DNA from: Quillaja saponaria
Lineage: Eukaryota; Streptophyta; Magnoliopsida; Fabales; Quillajaceae
Direction: 5' to 3'
DNA length: 64,000 nt
NCBI GenBank assembly: GCA_029379385.1
Contig: CM055607.1
Location: 15,810,001 to 15,874,000 of the forward strand
Positions 13,301 through 30,809 of this stretch are shown here, in pieces; position 1 is the stretch's first letter, and each line of letters opens with the position of its first letter. A model generated the notes under the pieces. That model had not been told where the DNA came from, searched no databases, and saw only the letters and a program-made list of their open reading frames with translations. The position numbers were made by a program, and so were the translations under genes.

Positions 13301-15477
13301 TTAGCAACGAGATAAGAAATCTCTATTTTGTCGTATTTTTTATTTGTTATATAAATTATTCGAAAGAATTCAGCATTCAAATTATTATTTATAGAAAATG
13401 ATTTTCAAAAATATATTTGTAAAAGATAGAAGAAATCAAAAGATACTGCATCCCTTCATTTATTTACTTTTAAAACGTGTCAATCCATTGATTTGGTGTT
13501 CTACACGACAAATCGAAAACGATATCTAAATCTATCTAAATTTAGCAATGGAATCACCATTACAAATATTGCTCAACCACAACTGGGTGAGTACAACACC
13601 AGTGGCAAGAAATGTTGTATTGCAATCATGAAAGTCAAACTTTCTCGTGGTTTTGTCCAATTCCAAGTGATAAAGAACTCCCAAGAATTTTGCATTTGCA
13701 ACATGGAAAACCCATCTCTGTCCTTTGATTTCAAATCGGTAATAAAAGATGTTGATTTTCAAATGTAAAGTCATGAGAAACATCAACATGCTTGAAAATC
13801 GGAGATTTTAGCTTTTATTTCTAATCACAATAACACTCTCGTTTTAACTTATTTTTATTAACAGATAATGAGATTTATAAGAATAATGTTGTGTCATATT
13901 CAGGTTTACGAGTCAATCTCCGTTATAACACAAAAATATTATATAGTTACCGTGCTAACCTGTTTTCAATTCAAACTCATTTATGATCAACCTTAATCCC
14001 TAGTTTCAAGTTAGATTTGCATGTCATGTTAGAAATTGTCACCTCTATCTATTTCAAACATATATTTTATGAATTCTGAGCAAACAAATGAAGATTTAAG
14101 ATGAAAGGAAATAATCTTAAAGGAGAAAGAGGAAAAGTATAGTAGTAAAACAACTTGCTTACCTTTTTCCTTGATATGGGTACAAATAAATCAAAAGTCG
14201 AAAGGAATGGAGGAAGCACAAAGAGTTAAGATCATATGGTGAGCATATGGAGGGGTGAGGGGTGAGGGGTGAGGGGTGAGGGGTGAGGGGTGAGGGGTGA
14301 AAGGGGTGACAATCAGGTTTGATATAGGCCAAGTAGTTGGCACCGTAGAAGTACAAGTTATTTGCCTTCTTCTTTTGTTTTTTGGTTAATAAATGAAAAG
14401 GTAAGTAAGGTATTCATTTATTCTGGCAGGTAATATTGTATCCACATTATATAAGTTATATCTGAAAGAATCTCCACCATATTTATGTCAGAATCGAAGT
14501 TAAAGATTTTTCAATAGTAGTCACAATCATGCAGAATAACGTAAATTTACTTCCAAAAAAAATTGTCAAAAAAACTCGAACTCTCAATCTCAATCTCACG
14601 GAATGAGCACTTCTTTTTACTTTCTTGTTGAAATACAATGTTACCCATTTATTCCAGGAATTTGAAAAAATTACACAAAACAAATAACCCTTTAGACAAA
14701 TAAGTAATCATTTATTGATATTTTCACCCAAAAAAAAGACAATTTACCGATATTTAAATCATTGAATTGTCTAGTTACTTATAATATATATAATTAAGGT
14801 TTCCTTTTTACTTCTGTTACCTCTTAAATAAATAATTAAAAAGAATGATTTATCCCTTAATTACTGATAATTATTAACTCTGATATTAATTAAAGGTGTA
14901 CAATTTCTGTCACTTACAAAGTTCATCTTCACTCTCCAGTCAATTGTTTACTTAACCAAACACCCTTCAGAGTCCATATTGATTTTCTCAGGAGAAGAGA
15001 AAATTATATTAGTTTTTTCTTAACGAAACACATAACTTTATTTACCCTTCTTGTCAATGTCAATATTGTGGTCATTCTCATTCTCATATGCTTTGAGCTA
15101 ACACAAAAATTGGACCTAGAAAGCACTTTAACAGTATGACTTTCCAGTGGGTATTCTTACCCAAAAAAAAAAAATTGCAGGGTATGAGATAAACCAGATA
15201 CTGGACAATCATCTTGTATCTTCTTGATTTTGATTATTAGATTAGATGAATTAATTGAGTTTGATTTACATTTACATTAACTTTTTTCTATAAATCAACA
15301 GAAGAGAGAGGGGGCAAAGGAGAGAAAAAAAAAAGAACCAAGAAGAAGGAGGAAGCAGAGAAAACGAAGTTTGAAGATGGTGAGAGAGAGAAATTGTGAA
15401 TATATAGTTAATTAATATGAAACCCGTCTAATTACAAATTAATATTTTTTTTTTAATAATAATTTAAAAAATTTAAT
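13301..15477. other. AT-rich intergenic DNA
   Basis: No exon or RNA gene recognised. The only clear structure is the 7-bp minisatellite at 14252-14309. A phrase 'ttgtgtttggtttagca' near 13292 resembles the termini of small transposons seen elsewhere in the window, but no partner was found. Confidence 0.45.
14252..14309. repeat. (GGGGTGA)n minisatellite
   Basis: Seven perfect head-to-tail copies of the 7-mer GGGGTGA run from 14252 to 14300, followed by 'aa' and one more copy. The G-runs are all on the plus strand, so four-stranded G structures are possible on that strand. It is not the plant telomere repeat (TTTAGGG). Confidence 0.95.
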
Positions 15478-15998
15478 GAGTAAGGGCTAAGTTTTATAAA
15501 TAAAAAATATGTAATATCTATTATGGTAGTGTTTATTATTTTAGTGCTATTTAATACATAAATTATTATTTTTAAAAATTTTAATTTTTAAATACTATAT
15601 TTATTGTAACTTAATAAGTGTATTAAGGAATTCATTAAAAAAAGTTGAAAAATTATTATATTAATTTTTTTTTTGGGTGCAGAAAAATTATTAAATTATT
15701 AATTAAAGAAAGAAATAGTATTTTCTAATATTTTGTCAAAGTTGTGAATATAACAATGTTGAATGTGAAAATAATGGCATTTGAGGTGTAATGAATACTG
15801 TCATAAAAAATTAAAACATTTTAAATGTAGTATTTTATTAAGAAATTTTTTAATTATCTTAAGAGCACTTGTAATTAAATATAATTTTTGAAAATTAAAA
15901 TTTCTAAAAATAATAATTTATATATTAAATAATGCTAAAATTATGAAATCATAATAAATGTTACAATTTTTTTTAATAAAATATTAATAAGTGCACTC
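15478..15998. mobile_element. Inverted-repeat element (MITE-like), family also at 23818
   Basis: The left arm (from 'gagtaagg', then 'gtaatatctattatgg' at 15511) matches the reverse complement of the right arm ('ccataattt..' side, ending 'gtgcactc' at 15998), with many mismatches over at least 100 bp. There is no coding capacity. A related single arm lies at 23818-23950, which argues for a dispersed family. The target-site duplication was not determined, so the superfamily is unknown. Confidence 0.65.
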
Positions 15999-16172
15999 AA
16001 AATAATCATTAGAAAAAACTCATTCTATAATTATAAATCACTAAAATTATTATAATGCAATAAAATATTGAAAAATATCTACATATATAGTGTGCATTTC
16101 AAAAAGATTCATCATTAATTGCATGTCATTAAATAACATTGTCAACCATTATTTTAGTTATTAAAAAATATT

Positions 16173-16646
16173 TGGCTAAATTACACTTTTCATTTCTATA
16201 ATTTATACTAGAATTCATTTTAATTCTTATAATTTAAAAAGTTAAAATCAATTACTCCTAGTTTTAAAATTGAGCCAATATGGTCCTTATTACATCATCT
16301 TTCATCTAAACTAACTTAAGAAAGAAGACGTTAACCATATTTGAGACAAATGTATTGACATCGTAGTTTTAAAATCAATGTCTTATAGTTTTAATTATTT
16401 ATTTTATATATCTTTAAAAATAAAAATAAAATTAATTGAAATAGGTGTATTGATATATCACCTTTTATATGGTAATGTAAGATTATGCTGATTCACGTCA
16501 TATTCACTTATATCAATTTGGATGGAAGATGACAATAGAGACCAATCATGTTGACTCAATTTTGAAACTACAAGTCCTTGATTTTAACTTTTTAAATTAA
16601 GTGAATTCTAATTCAAATTGTAAGGATAAAATGTATAATTTAGCCA
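16173..16646. mobile_element. Long-terminal-inverted-repeat element
   Basis: The left end 'tggctaaattacactttt' and the right end 'aaaatgtataatttagcca' are inverted copies, and similarity continues inward for well over 100 bp. No ORF. The total length of about 474 bp fits a non-autonomous DNA transposon. The same 'taaatta(t/c)acttttcat' terminus occurs in the element at 57753. No clear target duplication was seen. Confidence 0.7.
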
Positions 16647-16881
16647 CACAAAAAATGATATGTCACCTTAACAAATATAATTTATACTTATTAGGCCTAT
16701 TTGGCATGCAGTTTTTTTTTTAAATTATGTTTTTCTCCTATGAAAGCATGAACTACCCCAAATTTTATATTAGTCTCATAAAATATTAAATAAGCACATA
16801 TATCCTATGAAATCATACTTAGTAAATAATTCACAATCATTCAAGAAAGTTATTAAAACTAACCAATTAATTTTAGTTTAA

Positions 16882-17040
16882 TTTTTTTGGTTAGGTGTAA
16901 TAAGTTGCTGAAAATTACCTACTACTTTTTAAGAAACCTAGAAAGTCAATTAAAAATTAATTTTTTTGGTTAGGTGTAATAAGTTACCGAAAATTACCTA
17001 CTACTTTTTAAGAAACCTAGAAAGTCAATTAAAAATTAAT
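16882..17040. repeat. 79-bp tandem duplication
   Basis: The segment beginning 'tttttttggttaggtgtaat' at 16882 is repeated immediately at 16961, nearly identical (only a 'gctg'/'accg' difference noticed) and ending 'caattaaaaattaa' in both. This points to a recent local duplication in intergenic DNA. Confidence 0.92.
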
Positions 17041-17663
17041 TAATAATTGACAAAGATAAAAAATACAAGATTTTAAACTCGAGAGTACTATTACGTTCAA
17101 GAAAAAAGAATCTTACAATATCCATTTCAATAATAGTACATATTTAAATTACATGTGATTAGAATGAAATATAATTTTTTAAAATTAATATATAAAAACA
17201 TATTTTTTTTCTTTTTTCTTTTTTTTTTAAAAAGGAGAACTTGACATCTACACTTTATTTAAGCATCCCAAAATATACTAAATAAGAATCAAAGTCTACA
17301 TAGTTCGCCCATCTCATTATTTTTAGATTTTCTACTCTCTCTTTTGCTGTATATTTTTGTTAAGTCCTAGTCCATCCTTTCTTATTTTCCATGCATTAAA
17401 AAAAATCTAAAATTTTATCTCAATGGCAAAGGTTAATACTACCAATTACCAAATAATGATTGTTGTCTTTTATATTTCTTTCTATTTACATCTAAAATGA
17501 ACCGGAGATACTGAGCCCAATAAGACTAAAAGAATGGACCGAGCCCACTGATATGTCAATAGCCCACCTTAGGACTCCTTCAACTGCAAAAAATTATATC
17601 AAGTAACCCTTACAAGGAAATACTTTATTTTTTGCAAAGGTTTTACGGAAAAATTCATTTTAA

Positions 17664-18138
17664 CTTAGGTTGAGTTTGATAATGCTGTGACTTTTAAAAA
17701 ATTATTGTGATTTTCGTGCTAGGAAAAAGCAACTATCAAAAAGTCACATTAACCATGTTTGGTAAATCTTTTATAAAAGTTAATGTAGATAATAAAAATA
17801 ATGAAAAATGTGTTTGATAAAACAAATCATAAATTATTGTAAATGTATAAAATAACTACCATTAATTAAGGATATATTTAGAGAGAGAAATTAGATAGTT
17901 TATAAATTACTTGAAGATACATTTGGTAATTTTCTAAAATTATTAAGATAATTTTTGTATTTTTAATTTTGAAAAGACACATCTAGCTTTTACAAGTACC
18001 ACTTGAGAAGTATCCTTGACTTTTTAAAAGCAATAGAAGAAGTACTCCTAAAAAATTTAACCAGACAATTTTTAAGTGATGTAGTTTTTCAAAAGTCAAA
18101 ACACCCTCTTAGAAAACATTACCAAATCCAGCCTTAGG
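17664..18138. mobile_element. Small inverted-repeat element
   Basis: The left end 'cttaggttgagtttgataatg' corresponds to the reverse complement of the right end 'taccaaatccagccttag'. Both ends carry a '(g/t)actttt' block further in. About 475 bp, no ORF. Termini of the type 'g(g/a)gtttgg' suit hAT- or PIF-related MITEs. The class is not proven. Confidence 0.5.
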
Positions 18139-21100
18139 TAAAACTGTTTTTCACTTTTTATCTCCTTTAGGTCCAAATTGATTTAGCTTTTGGTTTGAAA
18201 ACACTTTTAAAACCATAGTTGTAAATACCAAACTACTTTTTTAGTTATGTTTAGATGACTTTTAAAAACCGTAGCTTCCAATCATGATTTCACAAAATAT
18301 TTTTTTTTGTTTGTTATGTAAATTATAAAAAAATCATGCACTATCTTATTTTATAAAATTATTGAAATGGTGGAGAAAAATAGAAAAAATGACTTGCCTT
18401 TATAGAATAATGGCATCAACTTCTTTATTTTTTTTAAAAAGATGCAACGGTAGAGGTGAGCATTGGGCTCAAAAAACCGAACCAACTCAACCGATTAAGC
18501 CAATAACTGACTCAACCCCAAAGTTCTATCTCACCAACAGTTTGTATGAGATTGTACTGCAACCTGTTTCAATTTATTCATATGTTTCATTAATTGTATT
18601 AATGAATATGTTTCATTAATTTTATTAATGAATAATTACTACATTGAGAGAAAGACGAGTGTAGATCAACGGTGCCGATAACTAGCATATAGTATTCTTT
18701 TTTATAAATAGAACCTTGTAACCCTTCTTTAAACTAGTCTTTGTGTAGGTTAATATACTCAGCATTTTTGTGAAGGCCCTTTAATCCTCCCAAAGTATAA
18801 CCTTTCCCTCATTTTTTTTTACTAAACACAATATTAAAACATATTAATGATTTATCTCTTAAAATTTCACTTATTTTAGTCTCATACCAAAGACCCTTAA
18901 TTGTGTATTTTTTTTTTCTTTTAATTCAATATATATGGTCTGAGTTGTTGTGAAGCTCTGGATTCTTGAGTCGTCACTTACCACTCGAGGATTAGTTATA
19001 AACAAATAAGAAGATTATTATAGACTACTACTAATAAAAATGTCATCTAATTTTTCCTGTAAAACGTATGCCTGCATGCGTTGAACAATTTAATATGTGT
19101 GACAATATTTAAGCATGAATTAACTATGAAATATTTTAATCTGTTGACAGAAAAGCTTCATAGTTATTTATTAAGAATTTGATTCAAATTTTCTTTTTTC
19201 CCAATCTCAGTTTTCCAAAGCATATTAATTAGGTTTTGCAAAAATGCAGTAATTATGTTAATGAGTCTATTATTTAATTTATTATTAGTGTACAAATTTA
19301 TTTCAATAGATGAGAGATTCAAATTTGATATTTCTTTCTAGTATCTTTGTCTTAATCAATTCAATTAAGATCTCATTAGTTTATATATTAATAATTGTTA
19401 ATATTAATTTATAAATAAATTAAAGAATATGCAATAATTAGACTGTCTGTTTGTCTTGACTCTTGAGATGGGCAGATGGCATATGCCTAATCCATATTGA
19501 AAGACAAATAAGTCAATAGTGAGTTAAAATATCTAACTTCAAAGATTTCTTATTTTTTTTCTTCCTCTAGTTAAATAATTAGATTTTTGCGTGTAATAAA
19601 TTTGAAGCATGCATCAAAATTTACCCATTTTTCTTAGTATGTATATAAATAATATAAGAATAAATAACTTTCTTCTACTTCGATAACCAATTACAAGTAA
19701 TTAGATATGTATAATATAACAATGTTGAAAGTTAGAGCATTCCCAGGTCACTCCATTGACTATAAATATAATTGTTTACTATTATTCAATTATTTGTTTG
19801 GAAAATTATATAAATATTTATATTATATACAACCATCATTTCGTCCCCTCAATTTGTTTTTATTAAATATACAAAATCAGCTCTATAATTCATCAAACGT
19901 CAACCTGATCGACTCATCTTTCTTTTTACTTTTATCTCTTTTTTTTTTTTCTTTTTTTTTCCCTCCCGAATAAATTTGTTTGTTTATCCGTTCATGAAAC
20001 CATGCATTAATAAAATGAAGTTGTACACCCACCGAAATGTTATTACTATTTTTTTTTTACCACGGAAGAGATGTGTCTTTTTATTCAATTAATTTAAAAA
20101 ATTGTAATAGACTGTTTGACGCATCATATAAGAATAATATAATAATATAATTATCTAGTTAATTTTTATGTAATCTCGTATAGAAATATAATAATATAAA
20201 TTTATACTGTTAATCTCTTTTTATATTATATCTGATAATATAAAATTATATAATAAAAAAAATTATAATACAATAATATTATTATACAATTTAATATATG
20301 GTGTATATAATCTTACACTACATAATCTTATACAATGCACTATAGATGGCCTATGATGAAATCCTATATTTTACTGATTCTCATTGAAATTCACTGTCCT
20401 CTGTACCACGAACCCTACATTTTATTAAAATCTGATTCAAATTCACTGCAGATGGCCTCTTGAAAGTTGATTGCTTTTCTACTGCATTTGTTTTGTACGA
20501 ATAATGCTAAAGAAAATAAGAAACTTTTCATGAGTAATTAGCATAGAAAAATGTAGTAATATACAACTACCAAAAATTTAAACTTTGACAGTGTCTTGTA
20601 ATATTGTTTCAGTTAATATACTAATTGGAACTATTTAATATTTTTTTGTTTTTGTTATTATAATTTTATTTCAGATTAATTTCTAATATTGATGATAATT
20701 CTTTAATTTTATTTTTTTATTTAGTGGTCAAGTAATATCCGAGTCAATTAATACACACTTTCACTAGTTTATTTATACAGTTAAATCATATACAGCTATC
20801 CATTTAGAATTACACAGATTATTTTTCCCATAACCCTCTGTCTTGTCTCTCTCCGTGATGGGGTTTTGGCTGTGTTTCAAGTTTTAACACTATATATTCA
20901 AAGTTCAAACCTCACCTACCATCTTACCACATAAACTAATCTAATAAGTGAGCCAATCTTCAACTTCCACCTACATTTCTAGCTTCTCTTTTGATCAGAA
21001 TCACGTGTAGAACAGTTCAAGCCTATTTTGGAAAAGAATATATATATATATATATATATTGATAAAATTAAATAAAACGAATTCATATAACACAACAAAG

Positions 21101-22702
21101 AAAAACTAGCTTCTTTAAGTCCAACATGAAAGTTACTTAAACAAAATAAATAAAATTTGTAACGTAATCATACATTAAAAGATTAGAACCTTTGCGTCAC
21201 TCCGCATTGATTAAACCATTTGCACACGATGACCTCACAATAAAAGAGAATATTATTTGTAATATCAAATTCTAGAGCTTTGCTTTCGGTAACTATTACA
21301 TATCTCCAAGTTTGGACATGTTATTACTTTTATTTATTTTCTACTTGGATAATTACATGTTTGTAGACTGTTAGTTATTGAGTTATGCTTTGTAATACTT
21401 TTTATTTCCATGTAAGTTAATTTATTAATTCTCTTGTACCTCTCTCTAAATTTTTTAAGTTCTCTTAAATTCCTTTTTGTATAAGGGGTTGTGGCCCCAC
21501 TCCTCTGGCGACAACTTTTATCAATTTCATCTATTTTATTTATTTTTTAATAAATTAATTTCAGATTTGATTATTTTATGAAAAATTTAAAAATTATGAT
21601 GTTTTTCCCATATCTTATCATTTTTATGACATATTTTAAGACTGTTTTAGTTTTCGTAATGTAATTTATCTCTCTTTTTTAAGAGTTTCATTGCTATGAA
21701 TCCTATCTACTCCTCTCTTATCGAGAGTTAATGATCTACATAATATCATATGGATGGATAGTAATCGCTACAATACATGTAAAAAAGATCTTCTTTGATA
21801 AAGAGATTTGGTCATCGATATCGAGATGAAATATCTATATTTCAGTAAAAAAAGAAGTTAAAGTTTATGTTATAACTTTTAACACTTTTTAGAATTATCA
21901 AGTAATTAATTACTTATTTTGTAGTGCCACTAGACTTTTTTTTTATTAATGATCATTGTCATTTTCCCCTTAAAAAATTACTAATAATTTTTAGTTTAGT
22001 TGTAAATAATAATAAAATGACCTATCTTTTATTTTATTTTTGCCTAATATAATTTTTTTTATTGATAATCCAATAAAATAAACGATATGGAAAAAAACAT
22101 TAACGTGAATATTGTAACCCTAAAAAGAAAAGGGGATACAGAGGAAGGATTCAACAAGATTACATGGAGATGCTCAATTCCTTTCATCAAGAAATTAGAT
22201 TATTATTTTTCTCTATGGAAGTCAACAACAAACAAAAGGTTGATCTAGCAGCATGTGTTGAAGAAAAATCGATGATACTTTAGTTTTGCACAGTAAAATA
22301 GACATATTAATATATGAGTTTGAATTTCATGACTTATAGTTATGTTGAAGAGGTACTACTATCTTAATTAACAATTTTTAATAATAGTTTTGACATTATA
22401 TATATAATTGATTTTTTTTTTTGATTAAAATAATTTTGTTTTAGACGAAACTATTTTTGACATCTTCTCTCGTATAGATGGGACTGCATCTGATTTTGTT
22501 TTTGCTATCAAATAACAATTAATGTTGAGGGCCTTACAACTTTATGGTGGATGAAAAATGTAATTAGACTGGTGCCACAATTTAATATCTTTTTTGTTTT
22601 ATAAAATTCTGTAGGTTTAGTTTTTAAATAAAATTACTTAAGAAACAAATATTAAAATATATAATTTTTTTTTAGTACTTATTGTTATTTTTACATAAAT
22701 TT
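18139..22702. other. Gene-poor AT-rich intergenic DNA
   Basis: About 4.5 kb without a recognisable exon. It contains low-complexity T-runs, an (AT)n microsatellite at 21038-21060 and a phrase near 18450 ('ggtgagcattgggctcaaaa') typical of degraded transposons. Open frames such as 18362-18619 and 19707-19973 are short, AT-driven and without known motifs. Confidence 0.45.
21038..21060. repeat. (AT)n microsatellite
   Basis: An uninterrupted run of about eleven AT dinucleotides in intergenic DNA. Confidence 0.9.
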
Positions 22703-23382
22703 TGGCTTAACTACTATTTTAGTTTTTCAAAATTGTCTCAATTTTTAATTTAGTCATCTAGTAATATTTTCAATCAATTTCATCATTTAGGATTCAGAAT
22801 TTTCAATCAAAGTACATTATCTCGTTCTCATGTTTATGAGAGAAATTCGAATCAAATAGTTTTGAATGGGACATTATTTGAATTTGAATTATAATACTCG
22901 AAATCTAATTTATATAAAATTTCAAATATTCAGATTTGAATATTCAAATACTTAGGATACTTTAGTAATAAAAAATATTATAATGTAATTTTTTTAATAA
23001 TAACATATATTATTCAAATTATTTGTCAAATATTAAATTGGAATATGAACTATTCAAATTCAAATATTAAGTAAAAATTCAAATTCGAATCCAAATTGTT
23101 TGATTTGGATACCATCACTACTTGTGTTATGCATAAATACAATAATTATACATTATTTAATAATAAAATGACATTTTTTTGTTACAATATATTAAAAAAA
23201 ATGTATATTATTATCTTTATGTCAAGTGTGGTTATTTAGTTAATTCATAACATATAAATGAAAAAATAGATCTTGATTAAGAAATTTTGAATCTTGAAGG
23301 ATAAAATTGATTCAGAAAATTATTGAATGACCAAACTGAAAACTAATATAATCGTGAAGGACCAAAACAGTAGATAAACGTA
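22703..23382. mobile_element. Long-terminal-inverted-repeat element
   Basis: The left arm, starting 'ggcttaactactattttag' and passing 'ttcaatcaatttcatcattt', matches the reverse complement of the right arm, which passes 'aaaattgattcagaaaatta' and ends 'aaaacagtagataaac'. Arms exceed 100 bp with roughly a quarter of positions changed by eye. No ORF. Probably an old non-autonomous transposon. Confidence 0.65.
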
Positions 23383-23817
23383 AATTTGTAGTTTTAAAAT
23401 ATCTTTAAAATATATTTATTGTAAATTAATATGTGTTTTTAAGACATTACTAAAATAACTGATATTTTAAAAATCAGACAGGACCTATTATATGTCATCT
23501 AGGTGACAAATCGGACTGGATTTGATATAAGAATTGTTTTCTTGGTTGGTCCGTTAAAAATCATAAGAACCAGTAGGCTGATTGAATCAAATCATTTTTT
23601 TATAAAAAAAAAAAAAACTATTAATTTTATTAAGAATTGGTGAGATATTTATATTTTATATTAAGGATTTGTGAAACAATTGTATTTTATATTGATGTTA
23701 CCTTTATTATTTTGATGCATAATAAATTTTAAGTTATCTTATTAACTATTTAAGAACTGTGTTTGACGATGTGATTTTCTTATTATCTAATAAATAAACT
23801 TTCTAACGAGTTCTTAG

Positions 23818-23950
23818 AAAAATAAAAAATTTGTAATATTTATTATGGTAATTAATCACGATTTTAGTGTTATTTAATGCATAAATTATTTTATTTGAAA
23901 AAATTTAATTTTTAAACATTATATTTATTGTAGCTTAACAAGTGTCTAGT
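23818..23950. mobile_element. Partial copy of the 15478 element family
   Basis: This stretch ('tttgtaatatttattatgg' then 'gcataaattatt' then 'tttattgtagcttaacaag') aligns with the left arm of the element at 15478-15998 in the same orientation. No matching second arm was found, so it is a truncated copy. Confidence 0.6.
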
Positions 23951-24436
23951 CAAAAAAATCTTTTAATAAATTTTTTTTTATATTTAATATTTATGATTAA
24001 TAAAAAAAGAGAACTTATATAATATGTATATAATATTTAAAATATATAACTAAATATACAACATCAAGAAATTTTAGCCATGGCAAATTCCATTTATTGT
24101 TTTAGAGGAGAATACATATACTGAATTTATTACTAAATATGAAAATTAAAAAGAAAAAGAAAAAGAAAAAAATGTGGAAAACTTAAAAGTTTCCTTGCTC
24201 ATGCTGTAATTTTCTTGGAGAGAGAGGCAGTGTTAACTCTAATAATCAACGACTAGGAATTTTTAGTTGGCTAAACCTAATAAAAACCTGAATCATACGG
24301 CTGTAATTAAACCAAGCTCCTTTACAAATACGTGGTTCTCTGTCTCAGATCTCATTCAGAAACCATTTAACTTGTTCTCCGAAAACAGATTCCCTTCTTA
24401 CTATCTCACTGTATTCTGTGGATCCAAGCTTCGTTC

Positions 24437-28853
<4,417 letters not shown>

Positions 28854-29175
28854 AGTATCAACACCATCAAACGAGATACTTTATGCGTGTCTTCAGCAAT
28901 GGGGTTTGGCTTGTAATGAATAAGTTAGGTAGAATGGTTTTGTCAAATGAGACATTTCCCTTTCCCCAATAATTGTCATCAAGTTTTGGTTTCGAGATCT
29001 TGAGCAGTTTCTGCACTGAATTGAGAATTTAGACCATATTAATGGTATTTTGTTTGCTATTTTTGTTGCTGGCTATTCTTAGTTTGTGCTTTGGTTTTTT
29101 TTTCCCCTAATAAAGAAATGAGGAAATTGACATTTTAAATCCACTTCCCTCTGCCCATACACCCTGATGCTGATG

Positions 29176-29665
29176 TAGGGTGTGTTTGGTATGGCGGAGA
29201 CACATACCATGGTCTGAAGCTGTGGTAAAAAAGTTTGATGTCATTCTGTTTTTTAAAGTGTATTCTGTTTATATTATTCAAAAATTATGATTCGAGGTCT
29301 ATTTGAATGGTTCAAAAATAATGATTTGATATCAGAGTTGTGTAAAATCTATTAAAATAGTATTTATGTGTTGTATTAAAAATAAATAAATTAAGTTGTT
29401 TTATTTTAATCAGTTTTCATTTTAAATTATATTTAACTTCTTATTAATCTTAACATTAAATTAATTTAAAGTGAGTTGTGATTATTTTTGTTTTTTAATT
29501 TATGTTAAAATAATTTTTAATTTAGTTTTGAGGTTTTATTTAATAACGGGCGTGACAAAGAAGTTTCAATTTTGAAGCTTTTCGGACGTTGGCGCCTCCC
29601 TGGCAGCACAATGGCTCCAAGGCGATCCGCAAAGCAGTTTTGCCGTGCAACCAAACGGGGCGTAG
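29176..29665. mobile_element. Probable MITE downstream of enolase
   Basis: The left end 'tagggtgtgtttggtatggc' and the right end 'gcaaccaaacggggcgta' form short imperfect inverted repeats around about 490 bp of non-coding DNA. This fits a hAT- or PIF-type MITE inserted just after the enolase 3' UTR. No clear target duplication was seen. Confidence 0.45.
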
Positions 29666-30809
29666 ATATACCTGATGTTATGTAGGGGTGATAATTTCTG
29701 ACACAAAATGCCAACTTGAATACTTGATTTGAAAATGACATGAAATTAAAAAGATTATGGTTCCGAATAAATCGGTTTAGATCCAAAATCAGTTGACATG
29801 ATTTTTACACAATTGATGTGTTGTGTGAGTTCATTCATGGTATTAATAGTTGAAACTCGTGGTACACAATCAGCTGCAAATTGAGATGCATTATGGCCCA
29901 TTTAATAGGGCTATAGATTTTGAATAAGTTTTCCATTTGATTTGTTAAAATTATAATTATATTATTACATGAATGAATTAAGCTACTGCAACAAAATTTA
30001 TATGTAATTATGTATTAATTAAAAAAATACTCATTAATTATCCTCATCCAATAGATATGTTTATTCATTTATTATACTAGTCCCTTCACATGTGTTTAGA
30101 GACTTTTTGTTATTTTTTTTAAAATTCTTTAAGAGAAAGTAAAAAAATATTTTTTAGTAACTGTTGTATAAAAATAAGAGGCAACTGTCAAAAGTTTAAT
30201 GTAATATTTTAATATATTTACAAAAAATACTTGGACAACTAATAAAAAAATAATGATTTATAGTACAAGTGATAGAAGAGAAAGTGTATAATTATCAAAA
30301 TTTTAAATTGACAAAAACTCTAAGGAGTCTCTCATATTTAGAATAGTATAGATATTATTAATGTCAATTATCTACAGATAAAATTATCGAATACCACTAC
30401 CATTTTCAATACACACCAAAGACGATAACAATGTTATCGAGATTTATTAGGGACAAAGACCAAGTGCTTGAAACACAATTTTAATTATAAAAATTTTATT
30501 TTTTTTATGTGATTCAAACTTATAAAATATAGTTTAATTTAACTTATTTATATGAGAATTAAAATTAATTTTATAATTTAAATTCCATTACTATTTTGAT
30601 GCGTACAAATGCAGCCCCATTGTTTTATATTTCCACTTATCCGCTCATCTCCAGTCTTTAGCTTCTCGATTTTAATTTTGAGACTACTAATAAAATTGGA
30701 AGTTGAAACCCTAAAAACGACAACTGGTCTGGCGCGCGCAAGCAAGACAGAAAGAGAGAGATCCTTATAGTCTTCTTCGTGGTTTGTTGATTTTTGTTTG
30801 GATTTAGAT
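29666..30809. other. Intergenic region and U2AF 5' flank
   Basis: AT-rich, no exon seen. The last 200 bases before the U2AF start are less AT-rich and contain 'ggtctggcgcgcgcaagcaa' near 30730, probably the promoter-proximal part and 5' UTR. No TATA box is assigned. Confidence 0.45.

Noticed and set aside
14252..14309. Interstitial telomeric repeat
   Set aside because: The unit is GGGGTGA, not TTTAGGG or a simple variant of it.
18362..19973. Short plus-strand open frames in the gene-poor region
   Set aside because: Composition reflects AT-rich intergenic DNA. No family resemblance.
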